A program made the translations under genes and the position numbers. This document shows, one piece after another, positions 5,978 to 13,665 of a stretch of DNA of 20,089 bases. The stretch is taken from the NCBI GenBank assembly GCA_964603915.1, contig CAZRWU010000041.1, forward strand, positions 1 to 20,089, written 5' to 3'. A model generated the notes under the pieces. That model was not told where the DNA came from. It saw nothing but the letters and a program-made list of their open reading frames with translations, and did no database searches. This stretch comes from REEP01 sp964603915. GTDB taxonomy: Bacteria; Pseudomonadota; Alphaproteobacteria; Rhodospirillales; Defluviicoccaceae. Each line of letters begins with the position of its first letter. Within the stretch, counting starts at the first letter, position 1.

Positions 5978-7726
5978 GTGGCTGGAATCGTCGGATCGCG
6001 GCGAGTCACCTACATTGTCCTTCGCGTCATGCGCGGCCCGATCCTGGTGCTGGTCGGGGTCTACGCGGTTTCGATGCTGGGGTGGGTCTTGATCCCCGGC
6101 GTCGTCATCGACGGTGTGCAGCAGCCGCCGATGAGCCTTTTTCATGCGTTCTATTTTCTTGCCTACACGGCGACGACGACCGGTTTTGGCGAAATTCCTC
6201 ACCCGTTCACCGATGCCCAGCGCGCGTGGGCCATGTTCTCGCTGTATACCGGCGTGGTCGCCTGGCTTTATGGGATCGGCGGCATCATCCAGCTGATTCA
6301 GAATCCGCATTTTCGTCTCGCGATTGCCGAGCGCCGGTTCGCGACGCGCGTGGCGCGCCTCAGGCAACCGTTCATCATCGTTTGCGGTTTCGGCAATCGC
6401 GGCAGCCTGTTGACCCGCGGTCTCAGCGACGCCGGCATCGACGCCGTCATCCTCGACAGCAGCCCCGACCGGATCAACGCCGTCTACCTGCGCGACTACC
6501 GCATCACCGCGCTTGCCCTCTGCGCCGACGCGCGCATTCCCGAGCGTCTGATCGACGCCGGCCTGACCCAAGAAAACTGCCAAGCCATCGTCGCGCTGAC
6601 CGGGGACGAGCGCGTCAACGTCAAGGTCGCGGTGAGCGCGCGCCTGCTCAATCCAAGCGTCAGGGTGGTGATTCATTCGACCCGAAAAGCCGATGAGGAA
6701 ACGCTTCGCACCCTGGGCGGGGATGTGTTCGTCGTCGATCCGTTCCAGACCTTTGCCCGCTATATCGCGGCGACCATTCACAATCCACTGATCCACATGC
6801 TGAATGAATGGCTGATCGGCGCTCCCGGGGCGACTCTGGCGATGTATCCGGAAGTGCCGCGCGGGCACTGGATCTTGTGCGGCTTCGGTCGCATGGGACG
6901 AGCGCTTCATACCGCGGTGACCGCCATCGGCATGGACGCCATCGTCATCGATCCCACCGTCGATGCCTTTACGGCGACGGAGCGTGTCGTCGCCGGACAC
7001 GCCAATCAGCGAAATCTCCTGGCGGCGGGAATCGACCGCGCCGCCGGACTCGTCGCGGGAACCAATAGCGACACCGATAATCTCAGCATTGTGTTGAACG
7101 CAAAGTCGCTCAATCCCGGAGCCTTCATCATTGTGCGGCAAAACCTGCATCGCAACGAGTTGTTGTTCAACGCGGCGCAGGCCGACTTGATGATGCAGCC
7201 GACGCTGGTCAGCGCCCGCCGTATCTTGTTCGTTCTTACCGCGCCGTTGCTGAATCGGTTCTTTGAGCGCGTGCGCGATTGCGAGGCGAGAGGCGAGAGC
7301 GAATTCTTGCGCGATGTGGTTCTCGAACTGCACGAGCGCATCGGCGACGCCAAGCCGCAGCTGTGGACCGCCAAGCTTACGATCGGCGAGGCATGCGCGC
7401 TCTCTTGGGCGCTGAGGCAGGGAATGACCGTCACTCTTGGCGACATCATGCGCGATCCAGCCGCCCGCGAGCACCGCCTGCCTTGCGTGCCGTTGGTCAT
7501 GCGCTCGCAAAACATCGTGACGACGATGCCACAGGCGGACCGGATTCTTCGCGAAAACGACGAAATTCTGTTTTGCGGAACCGAGCACGGCCGCCAGCTT
7601 CTCGAAGCGACGCTTGATAACACTTATACCCTCACTTACTTGGTGAGCGGCATCGATGAACCACGAGGATACGTCATGCAGTGGTTGATGGGCAGGCGGC
7701 ATCTCGCCAAGACGCATGCGTCATGA
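5978..7726 (+). CDS. Two-TM potassium channel with tandem RCK (TrkA-N) domains
   Basis: Translation most likely starts at GTG 5978, with AGGAGAGG at 5968-5975 just upstream, giving 582 residues. TM1 is at ~21-40; a pore helix leads to the filter TTTGFGE at 66-72; TM2 is at ~86-107. Two RCK/TrkA-N domains follow, with dinucleotide-binding motifs GFGNRG (137-142) and GFGRMG (302-307) and further family features up to about residue 430; a ~150-residue tail completes it. Such channels pass K+ across the inner membrane and are gated by ligands bound to the RCK ring. The filter departs from the usual TVGYGD by Thr for Val, Phe for Tyr and Glu for Asp, but keeps the G-x-G core. The ORF extends further upstream to 5426, but that part reads the preceding gene in the wrong frame. 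Confidence 0.88.
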   Translation: MAGIVGSRRVTYIVLRVMRGPILVLVGVYAVSMLGWVLIPGVVIDGVQQPPMSLFHAFYFLAYTATTTGFGEIPHPFTDAQRAWAMFSLYTGVVAWLYGIGGIIQLIQNPHFRLAIAERRFATRVARLRQPFIIVCGFGNRGSLLTRGLSDAGIDAVILDSSPDRINAVYLRDYRITALALCADARIPERLIDAGLTQENCQAIVALTGDERVNVKVAVSARLLNPSVRVVIHSTRKADEETLRTLGGDVFVVDPFQTFARYIAATIHNPLIHMLNEWLIGAPGATLAMYPEVPRGHWILCGFGRMGRALHTAVTAIGMDAIVIDPTVDAFTATERVVAGHANQRNLLAAGIDRAAGLVAGTNSDTDNLSIVLNAKSLNPGAFIIVRQNLHRNELLFNAAQADLMMQPTLVSARRILFVLTAPLLNRFFERVRDCEARGESEFLRDVVLELHERIGDAKPQLWTAKLTIGEACALSWALRQGMTVTLGDIMRDPAAREHRLPCVPLVMRSQNIVTTMPQADRILRENDEILFCGTEHGRQLLEATLDNTYTLTYLVSGIDEPRGYVMQWLMGRRHLAKTHAS

Positions 7727-7788
7727 GCGTCGATCCCCCGTCATAACCCGGCTTCGCGCCATCGCATTCGCCGCACCGCGCGCCGCGC

Positions 7789-7818
7789 TTGTCTTCGCAC
7801 TCGCAAAAACTATATATG
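7789..7818 (+). promoter_or_regulatory. Candidate sigma70-type promoter for the HisKA-like gene
   Basis: TTGTCT at 7789-7794 and TATATA at 7811-7816 are separated by 16 bases (18 if TATATG at 7813-7818 is used). This lies in an AT-rich island (7800-7845) that stands out from the GC-rich surroundings. It sits about 70 bases upstream of the ATG at 7886 and downstream of the channel stop. The match is by eye only, and the rest of the 7727-7885 gap shows no gene or terminator. Confidence 0.35.
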
Positions 7819-7885
7819 ACCAACGTTGTATGATTTACTGTTGCACCAGGCGGGTTCGCTATTGTGACGACGGGAGAGCGGCTGA

Positions 7886-8263
7886 ATGGATCGTGATGAA
7901 GGAACCAAACAGGAAATGTTGAACCGCGTTGCCGCGATTCAGGCAGCCGCGGAGATCCTTCATGATAACGGCAATATGCCCGCTCACGAGCGGCGTCTCT
8001 TTCTCGCAGCCATCAGCCAAGAGACCGCGCGCCTCTCCCGGCTGGTCAAGACGGCCTGGGCGCAAAGGTTATCGTCCAACCTCAAGGAGAAGGAATACCA
8101 AGGACGCTCAGAGCTTGGCGCGCCAGCAAGGAATGAGCTTTTGTCGTTGGATGGAGCCGATCCCAGAACAGGAAGCCATCACATGTCACGTCGTGGCAGG
8201 GCGTCGTCACATCATGGAAGCCTGTCCCTTGCGGATTGCCGAATACTCCCTCAGCAAGACTGA
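7886..8263 (+). CDS. Orphan HisKA-like dimerization hairpin protein lacking the phospho-acceptor His
   Basis: The ATG at 7886 has GGGAGAG about eight bases upstream. Residues ~8-57 read like the two-helix dimerization domain of sensor histidine kinases: RVAAIQAAAEILHD, a short loop, then RRLFLAAISQETARLSRLV, aligning with the usual 'HELRTPLAAI...' and 'FL..I..E..RL.RLV' pattern. The position of the phosphorylated His is Gln (KQEML). No ATPase domain follows. The frame runs to 125 residues, but roughly the last 60 lie antisense to the GDSL esterase gene and look like non-functional sequence, so the protein may once have ended near 8090 or may be frameshifted. Possible role: dimerization or phosphotransfer modulator, by inference only. 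Confidence 0.5.
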   Translation: MDRDEGTKQEMLNRVAAIQAAAEILHDNGNMPAHERRLFLAAISQETARLSRLVKTAWAQRLSSNLKEKEYQGRSELGAPARNELLSLDGADPRTGSHHMSRRGRASSHHGSLSLADCRILPQQD

Positions 8264-8924
8264 AAACATCAAGCCTGAGCAGACGGACGGAACGGCGCGC
8301 CGCCTCCCTCGCCAGGACTTCATCGAGTGCGGCGTTGTACATTTCCGTAAGCGTGCGCGCGTTCCTGACGCACTCGGCGCCTTGCGCGCGCACCACCGGC
8401 GCCCGCCCGATGTCCGGGAGGTTGGGAACAAGAAGATGGACAGCCCCGGCTTCGGCTAGCCGGCCAATGGCGGCCGCCATCGCTTCCGCGGCGTCCCGCG
8501 CCCCCGCGGCGTCACTGCGCTGACATGCCGAGGCGAGCAGATCGTTGGCGCCTGCGAAGACAACATAAAGCGCATCGGGATCAGCGTCTCGCTGCGCCAG
8601 GAACGCCGACGTCTGCGACAAGATATCGGCAAAGCCGCCATGGGTGCGCGCGCCGCCGACGGCATAATTCGTGCCACCGACCCGCGCCGGCTGCAAGGGC
8701 AAGCCCATCGCCTCCGCCATTCTTTCGACCCATACCGGGCCGTTGGAGAAGCGACCGGCATTGCCGCTATCGGACAAGCTGTCGCCAAAGACGACAAGAT
8801 TGCTGAATGGCGCGACGGCGCCTGATGACGGGCTTCCCGCCAGAAGGCAGAACATCAATGCCATGGTGAAACAGACCCGTTTCGTCATTCGTTGTACGTT
8901 CTCATTGTTCAATGGCTTGAGCAT
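8082..8924 (-). CDS. Exported SGNH/GDSL-family esterase or lipase
   Basis: The 280-residue product starts with a signal-like segment: a basic stretch around residues 13-16, a hydrophobic core ~18-30, then a small-residue region (GAVA) suited to cleavage. The SGNH blocks follow: block I VVFGDSLSDSGN with Ser49, block II GGTNYAVGG near 83-91, block III GAND with Asn127, and block V DRLHP with Asp255 and His258. This is the complete catalytic set for a serine esterase acting outside the inner membrane on lipid or acyl esters. ATG at 8924 is the longest start; ATG at 8888 (Met13) would still leave a complete signal peptide and may be the true one. The gene is 30 bases downstream of the type III PKS and overlaps the convergent HisKA-like ORF at its 3' end. 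Confidence 0.88.
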   Translation of the reverse strand: MLKPLNNENVQRMTKRVCFTMALMFCLLAGSPSSGAVAPFSNLVVFGDSLSDSGNAGRFSNGPVWVERMAEAMGLPLQPARVGGTNYAVGGARTHGGFADILSQTSAFLAQRDADPDALYVVFAGANDLLASACQRSDAAGARDAAEAMAAAIGRLAEAGAVHLLVPNLPDIGRAPVVRAQGAECVRNARTLTEMYNAALDEVLAREAARRSVRLLRLDVFSLAEGVFGNPQGTGFHDVTTPCHDVTCDGFLFWDRLHPTTKAHSLLARQALSVLGIPSP

Positions 8925-8954
8925 GATGCGTGAGGAGTCCCTACCAATGCCCGC

Positions 8955-10037
8955 TCATGTCGAATTCGGGGTCTCGACGTGAAACAGCATCGTTTCGGCG
9001 GTAAGGCCGGGACCGAACGCCATGCCGCAGCCGAGCGCCCCCGGCCGCGCGCCGCGCATCAGGCTCTGCAGCACGAACAGGACAGTAGAGGACGACATGT
9101 TCCCGTATCGCAGCAGCACATCGCGCGACGCCGAGAGCGCTGTCGGGTTCAGCTTAAGCGCCGCATCCACGGCATCGAGAACCGAGCGGCCGCCCGGATG
9201 CACCGCCCAAAGTTCGATCTCCTCAAGCGGCGCGCCGTTGAAGATGGCCGATGAGCCGGCTGTGAGCGCGGTTCCAAGCGCCCCCGGAACGCGGCCCGAC
9301 AAGATCATATCGAAACCCGACTCGCGAATGTGCCAGCGGATGAGATCGGCGCCATCGGGCATCAACACCGTGTGGAAACGATCAAGCGCCAAGCCGATTG
9401 GCTCACCGCTGACCAAGGCCGCAGCACACCCGTCGCCAAAAAGAAGAAAGGCCAAAACCTGCTCAAGGTCGTCGGTCTCCTGCAGGTGCAGCGTGCAAAG
9501 CTCGACGCACACGACCAGCACCTTGGCCTGCGGCTCCGAGCGGACGATATGCCGCGCGAGCTTCAGCGCGTTGATCGCAGCGTAACATCCCATGAAACCG
9601 ACGATCGTGCGCTCCACCGATGGATCGAGCCCACAGCGCCGGATCAGCTCGATGTCCAGGCCGGGAGCCGAAAAGCCGGTACACGTCACGATAATGAGAT
9701 GGCTGATGCTGCGAACGTCCGAGCCCAGATCCAGCGCCTCGACCGCCTGCGCCGCGAGCGGCGGCGCCTCGGCCTCAAACAATCGCATCCGGTCCGCGGT
9801 CGATGGAAACGCGCCGCGAACGTAAAAGCGGCTCGCGTCGACCGCTTCCCCCGCCGGATCGGCAGCCGGGGCAAGGCAGGACCATCGCTGCGCGATCTGC
9901 GCCCGCTCGACCATCCGGTCGAACAACGAAACGGTTCGCCTGCCGGCAATCAGCGTTCGGGCGAACCGGATAAAGGTGTCATGAACCTCGTGGGGGGGAA
10001 CCGCCGTCGCGATACGGTTAATATAGGCAACGCTCAC
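8955..10037 (-). CDS. Type III polyketide synthase (chalcone/stilbene synthase family)
   Basis: Starting at GTG 10037, with AAGGAGAG at 10052-10045 seven bases upstream, the product is 360 residues, normal for bacterial type III PKS. The catalytic triad is intact: Cys151 in GFMGCYAA, His280 in AVHPGG and Asn313 in YGNMSS. The C-terminal GCGMAFGPG loop that shapes the active site is also present. The enzyme extends a CoA-bound starter with malonyl-CoA and cyclises the product to resorcinols, pyrones or phloroglucinols; which one cannot be read from sequence. The open frame extends to 10175, but that part overlaps aminopeptidase P. The gene is 37 bases after aminopeptidase P and 30 before the esterase. 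The methyltransferase and oxidase often found beside bacterial type III PKS genes are absent. Confidence 0.93.
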   Translation of the reverse strand: MSVAYINRIATAVPPHEVHDTFIRFARTLIAGRRTVSLFDRMVERAQIAQRWSCLAPAADPAGEAVDASRFYVRGAFPSTADRMRLFEAEAPPLAAQAVEALDLGSDVRSISHLIIVTCTGFSAPGLDIELIRRCGLDPSVERTIVGFMGCYAAINALKLARHIVRSEPQAKVLVVCVELCTLHLQETDDLEQVLAFLLFGDGCAAALVSGEPIGLALDRFHTVLMPDGADLIRWHIRESGFDMILSGRVPGALGTALTAGSSAIFNGAPLEEIELWAVHPGGRSVLDAVDAALKLNPTALSASRDVLLRYGNMSSSTVLFVLQSLMRGARPGALGCGMAFGPGLTAETMLFHVETPNST

Positions 10038-10074
10038 AAACGGTCTCTCCTTGCGGTCAAGGCGCTCGCCGGCT

Positions 10075-12135
10075 TTAAAAGATGCCGACTGGGGCCGTGT
10101 TTTCGTGCAGCCATCTGGCCGTCTCGGGATCGACCAGAGGCGAGAGGACCTGACGCACCAGGGCATGATAGGCATCGAGCCAGCGACTCTCCTCGACGGT
10201 GAGAAGATCCGGCGCGATCATGCGGAGTTCGATGGGCGCGAGCGTCAGGGTCTCGAAGCCCAACAGCTCTCGCTCCGCGCCTTCCGGCGCATCCAGCGCC
10301 ACGACGACAACGAGGTTCTCGATCCGGATCCCGTAGGCTCCGGCTTTGTAATAGCCGGGCTCGTTCGACACGACCATTCCCGGCTGCAACGCGATCGTGC
10401 TCGGCACCTTGGAGATCCGTTGTGGACCTTCGTGCACGCTCAAGTAATTACCGACGCCATGACCCGTTCCGTGGTCGTAATCGAGCCCGACCTCCCATAA
10501 CGCTCGTCGCGCCAACGCGTCGAGCTGGGATCCCGTTGTTCCAGTGGGGAAGCGCACCAGGGCGAGGGCGATGTGGCCCTTCAGAACCCGGGTAAAATGC
10601 ATCCGCATCGCCGCCGTGGGTTCACCGATCGCAACCGTGCGCGTCACATCGGTCGTGCCATCCAGATACTGGCCGCCGGAATCCACCAAGTAGAGGCTGC
10701 CCGGCTCGAGCATGCGGTCCGTTTCCGGAGTCGGGCGATAATGGACGACAGCGCCATGCTCGGCGGCGGCGGAAATCGTGGGAAAACTGAGGCCCCGGAA
10801 ATTCTCGTTGCTCGCGCGAAAGGACTGAAGCCGGTCGGCGGCGGCTATTTCGCTGACGCCTCCAGCGGGAGCGGCATCCGACAGCCACGCAAGGAAGCGC
10901 GTCAACGCCGCCCCGTCGCGCCGGTGCGCCGCGCGGATCCCTTCAAGCTCCTCCGGCGTCTTGATCGCCTTGGGCAAAAGGCACGGATCGGCGCCATGAA
11001 TGACCGTCGCGCCGGCCCGCTTCAACCGCTCGACGATCCACTCCGGCGTGCCTGAAGGATCGACACGCACCGCCTCCGTGCCCGCGCCAAGGCGATCCAA
11101 CTCCGCGCCTAGTGCGTCGGGGGGATAGACCGTGACCGCGCCGCCAAAATGATCGTCGAGGCCGGGCGACAGCTTCCGGGGATCGACGAACAACGCGACG
11201 GCGTCGTCGCCGCGGACGATGGCGAACGCAAGAGGGAGCGGCGCGTAGGGAACGTCGCCGCCCCTGACATTCAAGAGCCACGCGATCGATTCCGGCGCCG
11301 AAAGTACGGCCGCTTGTTGCCGCTCGCGAACAAGGCTGTCAGCCACCTCTTGCCGCTTTTGCGCCGACGCCTTGCCGGCGTGTCGTGTCTCATGAACAAC
11401 GATCGACGCAATCGGCGGAGGCGGCCGGTCCGTCCATACCGCATCGACGGGATTGCGATCGACCGCGACCAGTTCCGCCCGCACCTTTGCGCATGCGGCT
11501 CGTAGCGGGTCCAACTGCGCCAGGGTATGCAGCCAGGGATCATACCCCAGCCGCCCTTCCTCCGGCAGTTGCGCTTCGATCCAGTCGCCCACCGGCTCAT
11601 CGGTCACATGGCGAATGGTCCATGTCGCCGCGTCGACTTCGACACCCGCTTGCACGGTGTAGCGCCCATCGACAAAAAGAGCCGCGGCGTGCGACAGCAC
11701 GACGGCCGTGCCCGCCGATCCGGTAAAGCCGCTCAGCCAGGCCAGCCGCTCGGAACACGCCGGAACCTGCTCGCCCTGATGTTCATCGGCGCGGGGAATG
11801 ATAAATCCGTCGAGGCGCATACGGGCGATCTCGTCGCGCAGGGCGGCGAGACGCGGGCCATGATCGGCGCGCGCCTGATGCCGTAGCGTGCAACGCGCCT
11901 GCAACAGAAGACGCCGCAGGCGGTCGCGCAACGCCGCGTCGGGCAGCGGCGCGATCAGCGTCATCCATGCATCGGCATCGAACTGTTCAGGCGCGGCGGC
12001 TACGCCCAAGACGATGTCATGGACCCAGCGCGCGCCTCGCACAACTCCGTGCGCCCGCAAGAGATCTTCCAAAGCTGCATCGTCCCGGCGCGCAGCGGCA
12101 ATGTCCGCCACTTCGCTGGAGGGGGCGTAATACAT
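10075..12135 (-). CDS. Xaa-Pro aminopeptidase (M24B, aminopeptidase P) with N-terminal extension
   Basis: This 686-residue protein is of the long, eukaryote-like aminopeptidase P type: two creatinase N-domains followed by the pita-bread catalytic domain. All five metal ligands are present: Asp485 and Asp496 (VDSGG...GTTDVTRT), His559 (GTGHGVG), Glu592 (NEPGYY) and Glu606 (RIENL). It removes an N-terminal residue from peptides with Pro in second position. The conserved start of the family lies near residue 92 (LAALRDEIARMRLDGFIIPRADEHQGE is the normal beginning, split here into ~98-121). The preceding ~90 residues are an Ala/Arg/Leu-rich helical extension that I do not recognise. The ATG at 12135 has only a poor AGAGA site, so a shorter product is possible. 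It heads a close trio with the PKS and esterase. Confidence 0.9.
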   Translation of the reverse strand: MYYAPSSEVADIAAARRDDAALEDLLRAHGVVRGARWVHDIVLGVAAAPEQFDADAWMTLIAPLPDAALRDRLRRLLLQARCTLRHQARADHGPRLAALRDEIARMRLDGFIIPRADEHQGEQVPACSERLAWLSGFTGSAGTAVVLSHAAALFVDGRYTVQAGVEVDAATWTIRHVTDEPVGDWIEAQLPEEGRLGYDPWLHTLAQLDPLRAACAKVRAELVAVDRNPVDAVWTDRPPPPIASIVVHETRHAGKASAQKRQEVADSLVRERQQAAVLSAPESIAWLLNVRGGDVPYAPLPLAFAIVRGDDAVALFVDPRKLSPGLDDHFGGAVTVYPPDALGAELDRLGAGTEAVRVDPSGTPEWIVERLKRAGATVIHGADPCLLPKAIKTPEELEGIRAAHRRDGAALTRFLAWLSDAAPAGGVSEIAAADRLQSFRASNENFRGLSFPTISAAAEHGAVVHYRPTPETDRMLEPGSLYLVDSGGQYLDGTTDVTRTVAIGEPTAAMRMHFTRVLKGHIALALVRFPTGTTGSQLDALARRALWEVGLDYDHGTGHGVGNYLSVHEGPQRISKVPSTIALQPGMVVSNEPGYYKAGAYGIRIENLVVVVALDAPEGAERELLGFETLTLAPIELRMIAPDLLTVEESRWLDAYHALVRQVLSPLVDPETARWLHENTAPVGIF

Positions 12136-12243
12136 ATTCTCTAGCTAGCCAGCCGGTACGGGCGAGACAAGAGGCAAGAGCCAGCGCCGGCCGAGGCCGA
12201 AAGGAGCGTTACCATCAAAACTGGCAAACACAGCGCTTCGCCA

Positions 12244-12585
12244 TCATTCGCTTACGCGCTGCTCCTGCGCCGGCCTCTCGCTCGCCTTGCACTGTTCGTA
12301 CAACCTCTGGCGCCGCTTCTCGGCATCGAACCTGTCGAAACGCTCCCGCAGCGCGATCGGTCGACCGTAGAGAACGCCAGGGTCCGGATGAGCCCGGGCA
12401 AACTCCCGCTCGGCCTGGGCGGAGGCCCATCGCCAGCACGCGGTGTTGCGTTCCTGCTCACTCGCGGACGCTTCCGGCGGCGGCGGCGATGGCGGCGCTT
12501 CGAGTTTCTGACAACCCGCGAGGACCAACACCGCGCCAAGCGCCAGATATCTCGGCCACACCCGGCTCTGGAACGTCATCATCAT
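12244..12585 (-). CDS. Small lipoprotein of unknown function
   Basis: Three consecutive ATG codons (12585, 12582, 12579) follow a strong GGGGAGGG at 12597-12590, so the start lies here rather than at the upstream ATG 12633. From 12585 the product is 113 residues. It has a short basic N-terminus, a hydrophobic core and a lipobox LAGC at residues 22-25, indicating lipidation at Cys25. A Pro/Glu/Ser-rich linker and a charged helical domain with two further Cys follow. I recognise no family. It would sit in the periplasm, anchored to the inner or outer membrane. It is 60 bases after the ADP-ribosylglycohydrolase and 108 before aminopeptidase P; that 108-base gap holds no gene. Confidence 0.75.
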   Translation of the reverse strand: MMMTFQSRVWPRYLALGAVLVLAGCQKLEAPPSPPPPEASASEQERNTACWRWASAQAEREFARAHPDPGVLYGRPIALRERFDRFDAEKRRQRLYEQCKASERPAQEQRVSE

Positions 12586-12645
12586 TATGCCCTCCCCTTT
12601 TCCGTCGGTCTCCCCCGGATGCGAATGGCGCAATCGGCCGTCGCT

Positions 12646-13665
12646 TCAGCATGAAGTCGCCGCCATCTTGATCCGCCAGAGTCGGCGCGCAAGACCGATC
12701 AGGTCGTCGGCCCGCCATTGCCCCCGATCGTTCAGCCGCGCCACCATCTCCGTGGGAAGGCGGCCGAACCCGTTTCTGGCGCCGGCGATGGCTCCAGCCA
12801 TGGCCGCGGTCGTATCGACATCGCCGCCAACAGCGACGGCCGTATGGATCACCTTGCCATAATCATCGGGCGCGCGGAGGAAGGCGTAAAGGCTCCATAA
12901 AACGCTCGTCGTCACGAACGGCTGGATGCCCGCCGCTACATCGCGAAAATCCGGCTGACCGGCTTCGATGGTCGCTTGCAGCGCCGCCTCGGGGGCAAGA
13001 GGCACAATGCCGGCGAGCCGGCGCAAGGCGTGCGCGACGCCCCGATCCAATCGCCCCGCCAAGGTCGCGAGGATATCGAGCAGCGGTTCCGGCTCGATCG
13101 GATTTCCACCGGGAGGCATGGCGACAACCTGCGCGACGGCGCCGGCGATGGCGATGGCGCCGGCCGAGCAGCGCGGATCGGCGTGGGTGATGCGCCCTTG
13201 GTCGTGCGCCGCCGCGACGAGGGCCTCAGGATGATCATAAAACATCAAACCGATGGGCCCGGCGCGCATGGCGCTGCCGTTTCCGGCGCTCGGAGCCGGC
13301 GTGCCGGCGCGATCCCAGGGCGCTCCGCCGGCGAGGCGCGCCGCCGCCTGGGCGGTCGACCATCCGCCGCCGACCACCAGCCCCTCCGAGAACAGTGTCG
13401 CGATCCGCATGGCATAATCCGAGGGATCGAATCGGCCGCGATCGACATAGCTTTCGATCAGGACCCGCGCGAGCTGCGAGTCGTCGGAGTACTGGCCAAA
13501 CTGGAAGCCGTCCCGTTCTCCCTCGTACGGCTCGCCGGCAAGGAGAAGTCTGTCGGCGTATGAACGGCAGACCTCGGGCGAGGATCCCTCGACCATGAAG
13601 CCGATCGCGTCGCCCAGGCATTGGCCGATCAGGCATCCAACGAACTGGTCTTCAGAAGGCGGCAT
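12646..13665 (-). CDS. ADP-ribosylglycohydrolase (DraG-like) family protein
   Basis: From ATG 13665 the product is 339 residues. Family motifs are clear: GCLIGQCLGDAIG at 10-22, the N-terminal metal-binding set SDDS at 60-63, AGNGSAMR in the middle, THADPRC, and GGDVDTTAAM at 280-289 supplying Asp282, Asp284 and Thr285. With these dinuclear Mg/Mn ligands present, it should be an active hydrolase removing ADP-ribose from protein, nucleic acid or a small molecule. The DraG prototype reverses ADP-ribosylation of nitrogenase reductase, but no nif or DraT gene is here, so that role is not implied. The open frame extends to 13986, but the ATG at 13665, overlapping the upstream gene's stop by 14 bases, matches where family homology begins. 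Confidence 0.9.
   Translation of the reverse strand: MPPSEDQFVGCLIGQCLGDAIGFMVEGSSPEVCRSYADRLLLAGEPYEGERDGFQFGQYSDDSQLARVLIESYVDRGRFDPSDYAMRIATLFSEGLVVGGGWSTAQAAARLAGGAPWDRAGTPAPSAGNGSAMRAGPIGLMFYDHPEALVAAAHDQGRITHADPRCSAGAIAIAGAVAQVVAMPPGGNPIEPEPLLDILATLAGRLDRGVAHALRRLAGIVPLAPEAALQATIEAGQPDFRDVAAGIQPFVTTSVLWSLYAFLRAPDDYGKVIHTAVAVGGDVDTTAAMAGAIAGARNGFGRLPTEMVARLNDRGQWRADDLIGLARRLWRIKMAATSC

Noticed and set aside
5966..7717. 583-codon minus-strand frame antisense to the potassium channel
   Set aside because: The plus strand encodes a complete channel with filter and two RCK motifs; the antisense frame is Asp/His/Arg/Gln-rich and matches nothing.
7716..7922. 68-codon plus frame after the channel stop
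   Set aside because: No ribosome site, an odd Arg/Cys-rich composition, and overlap with the better-supported HisKA-like start.
10038..10175. N-terminal extension of the type III PKS frame
   Set aside because: It overlaps the aminopeptidase P C-terminus and lacks family similarity; GTG 10037 has a strong ribosome site at the right spacing.
12136..12243. GC-rich inverted segments (GCTAGCTAGCC, GCCGGCCGAGGCC) between aminopeptidase P and the lipoprotein gene, considered as a terminator
   Set aside because: No T-run follows on either strand and the stems are short or imperfect.
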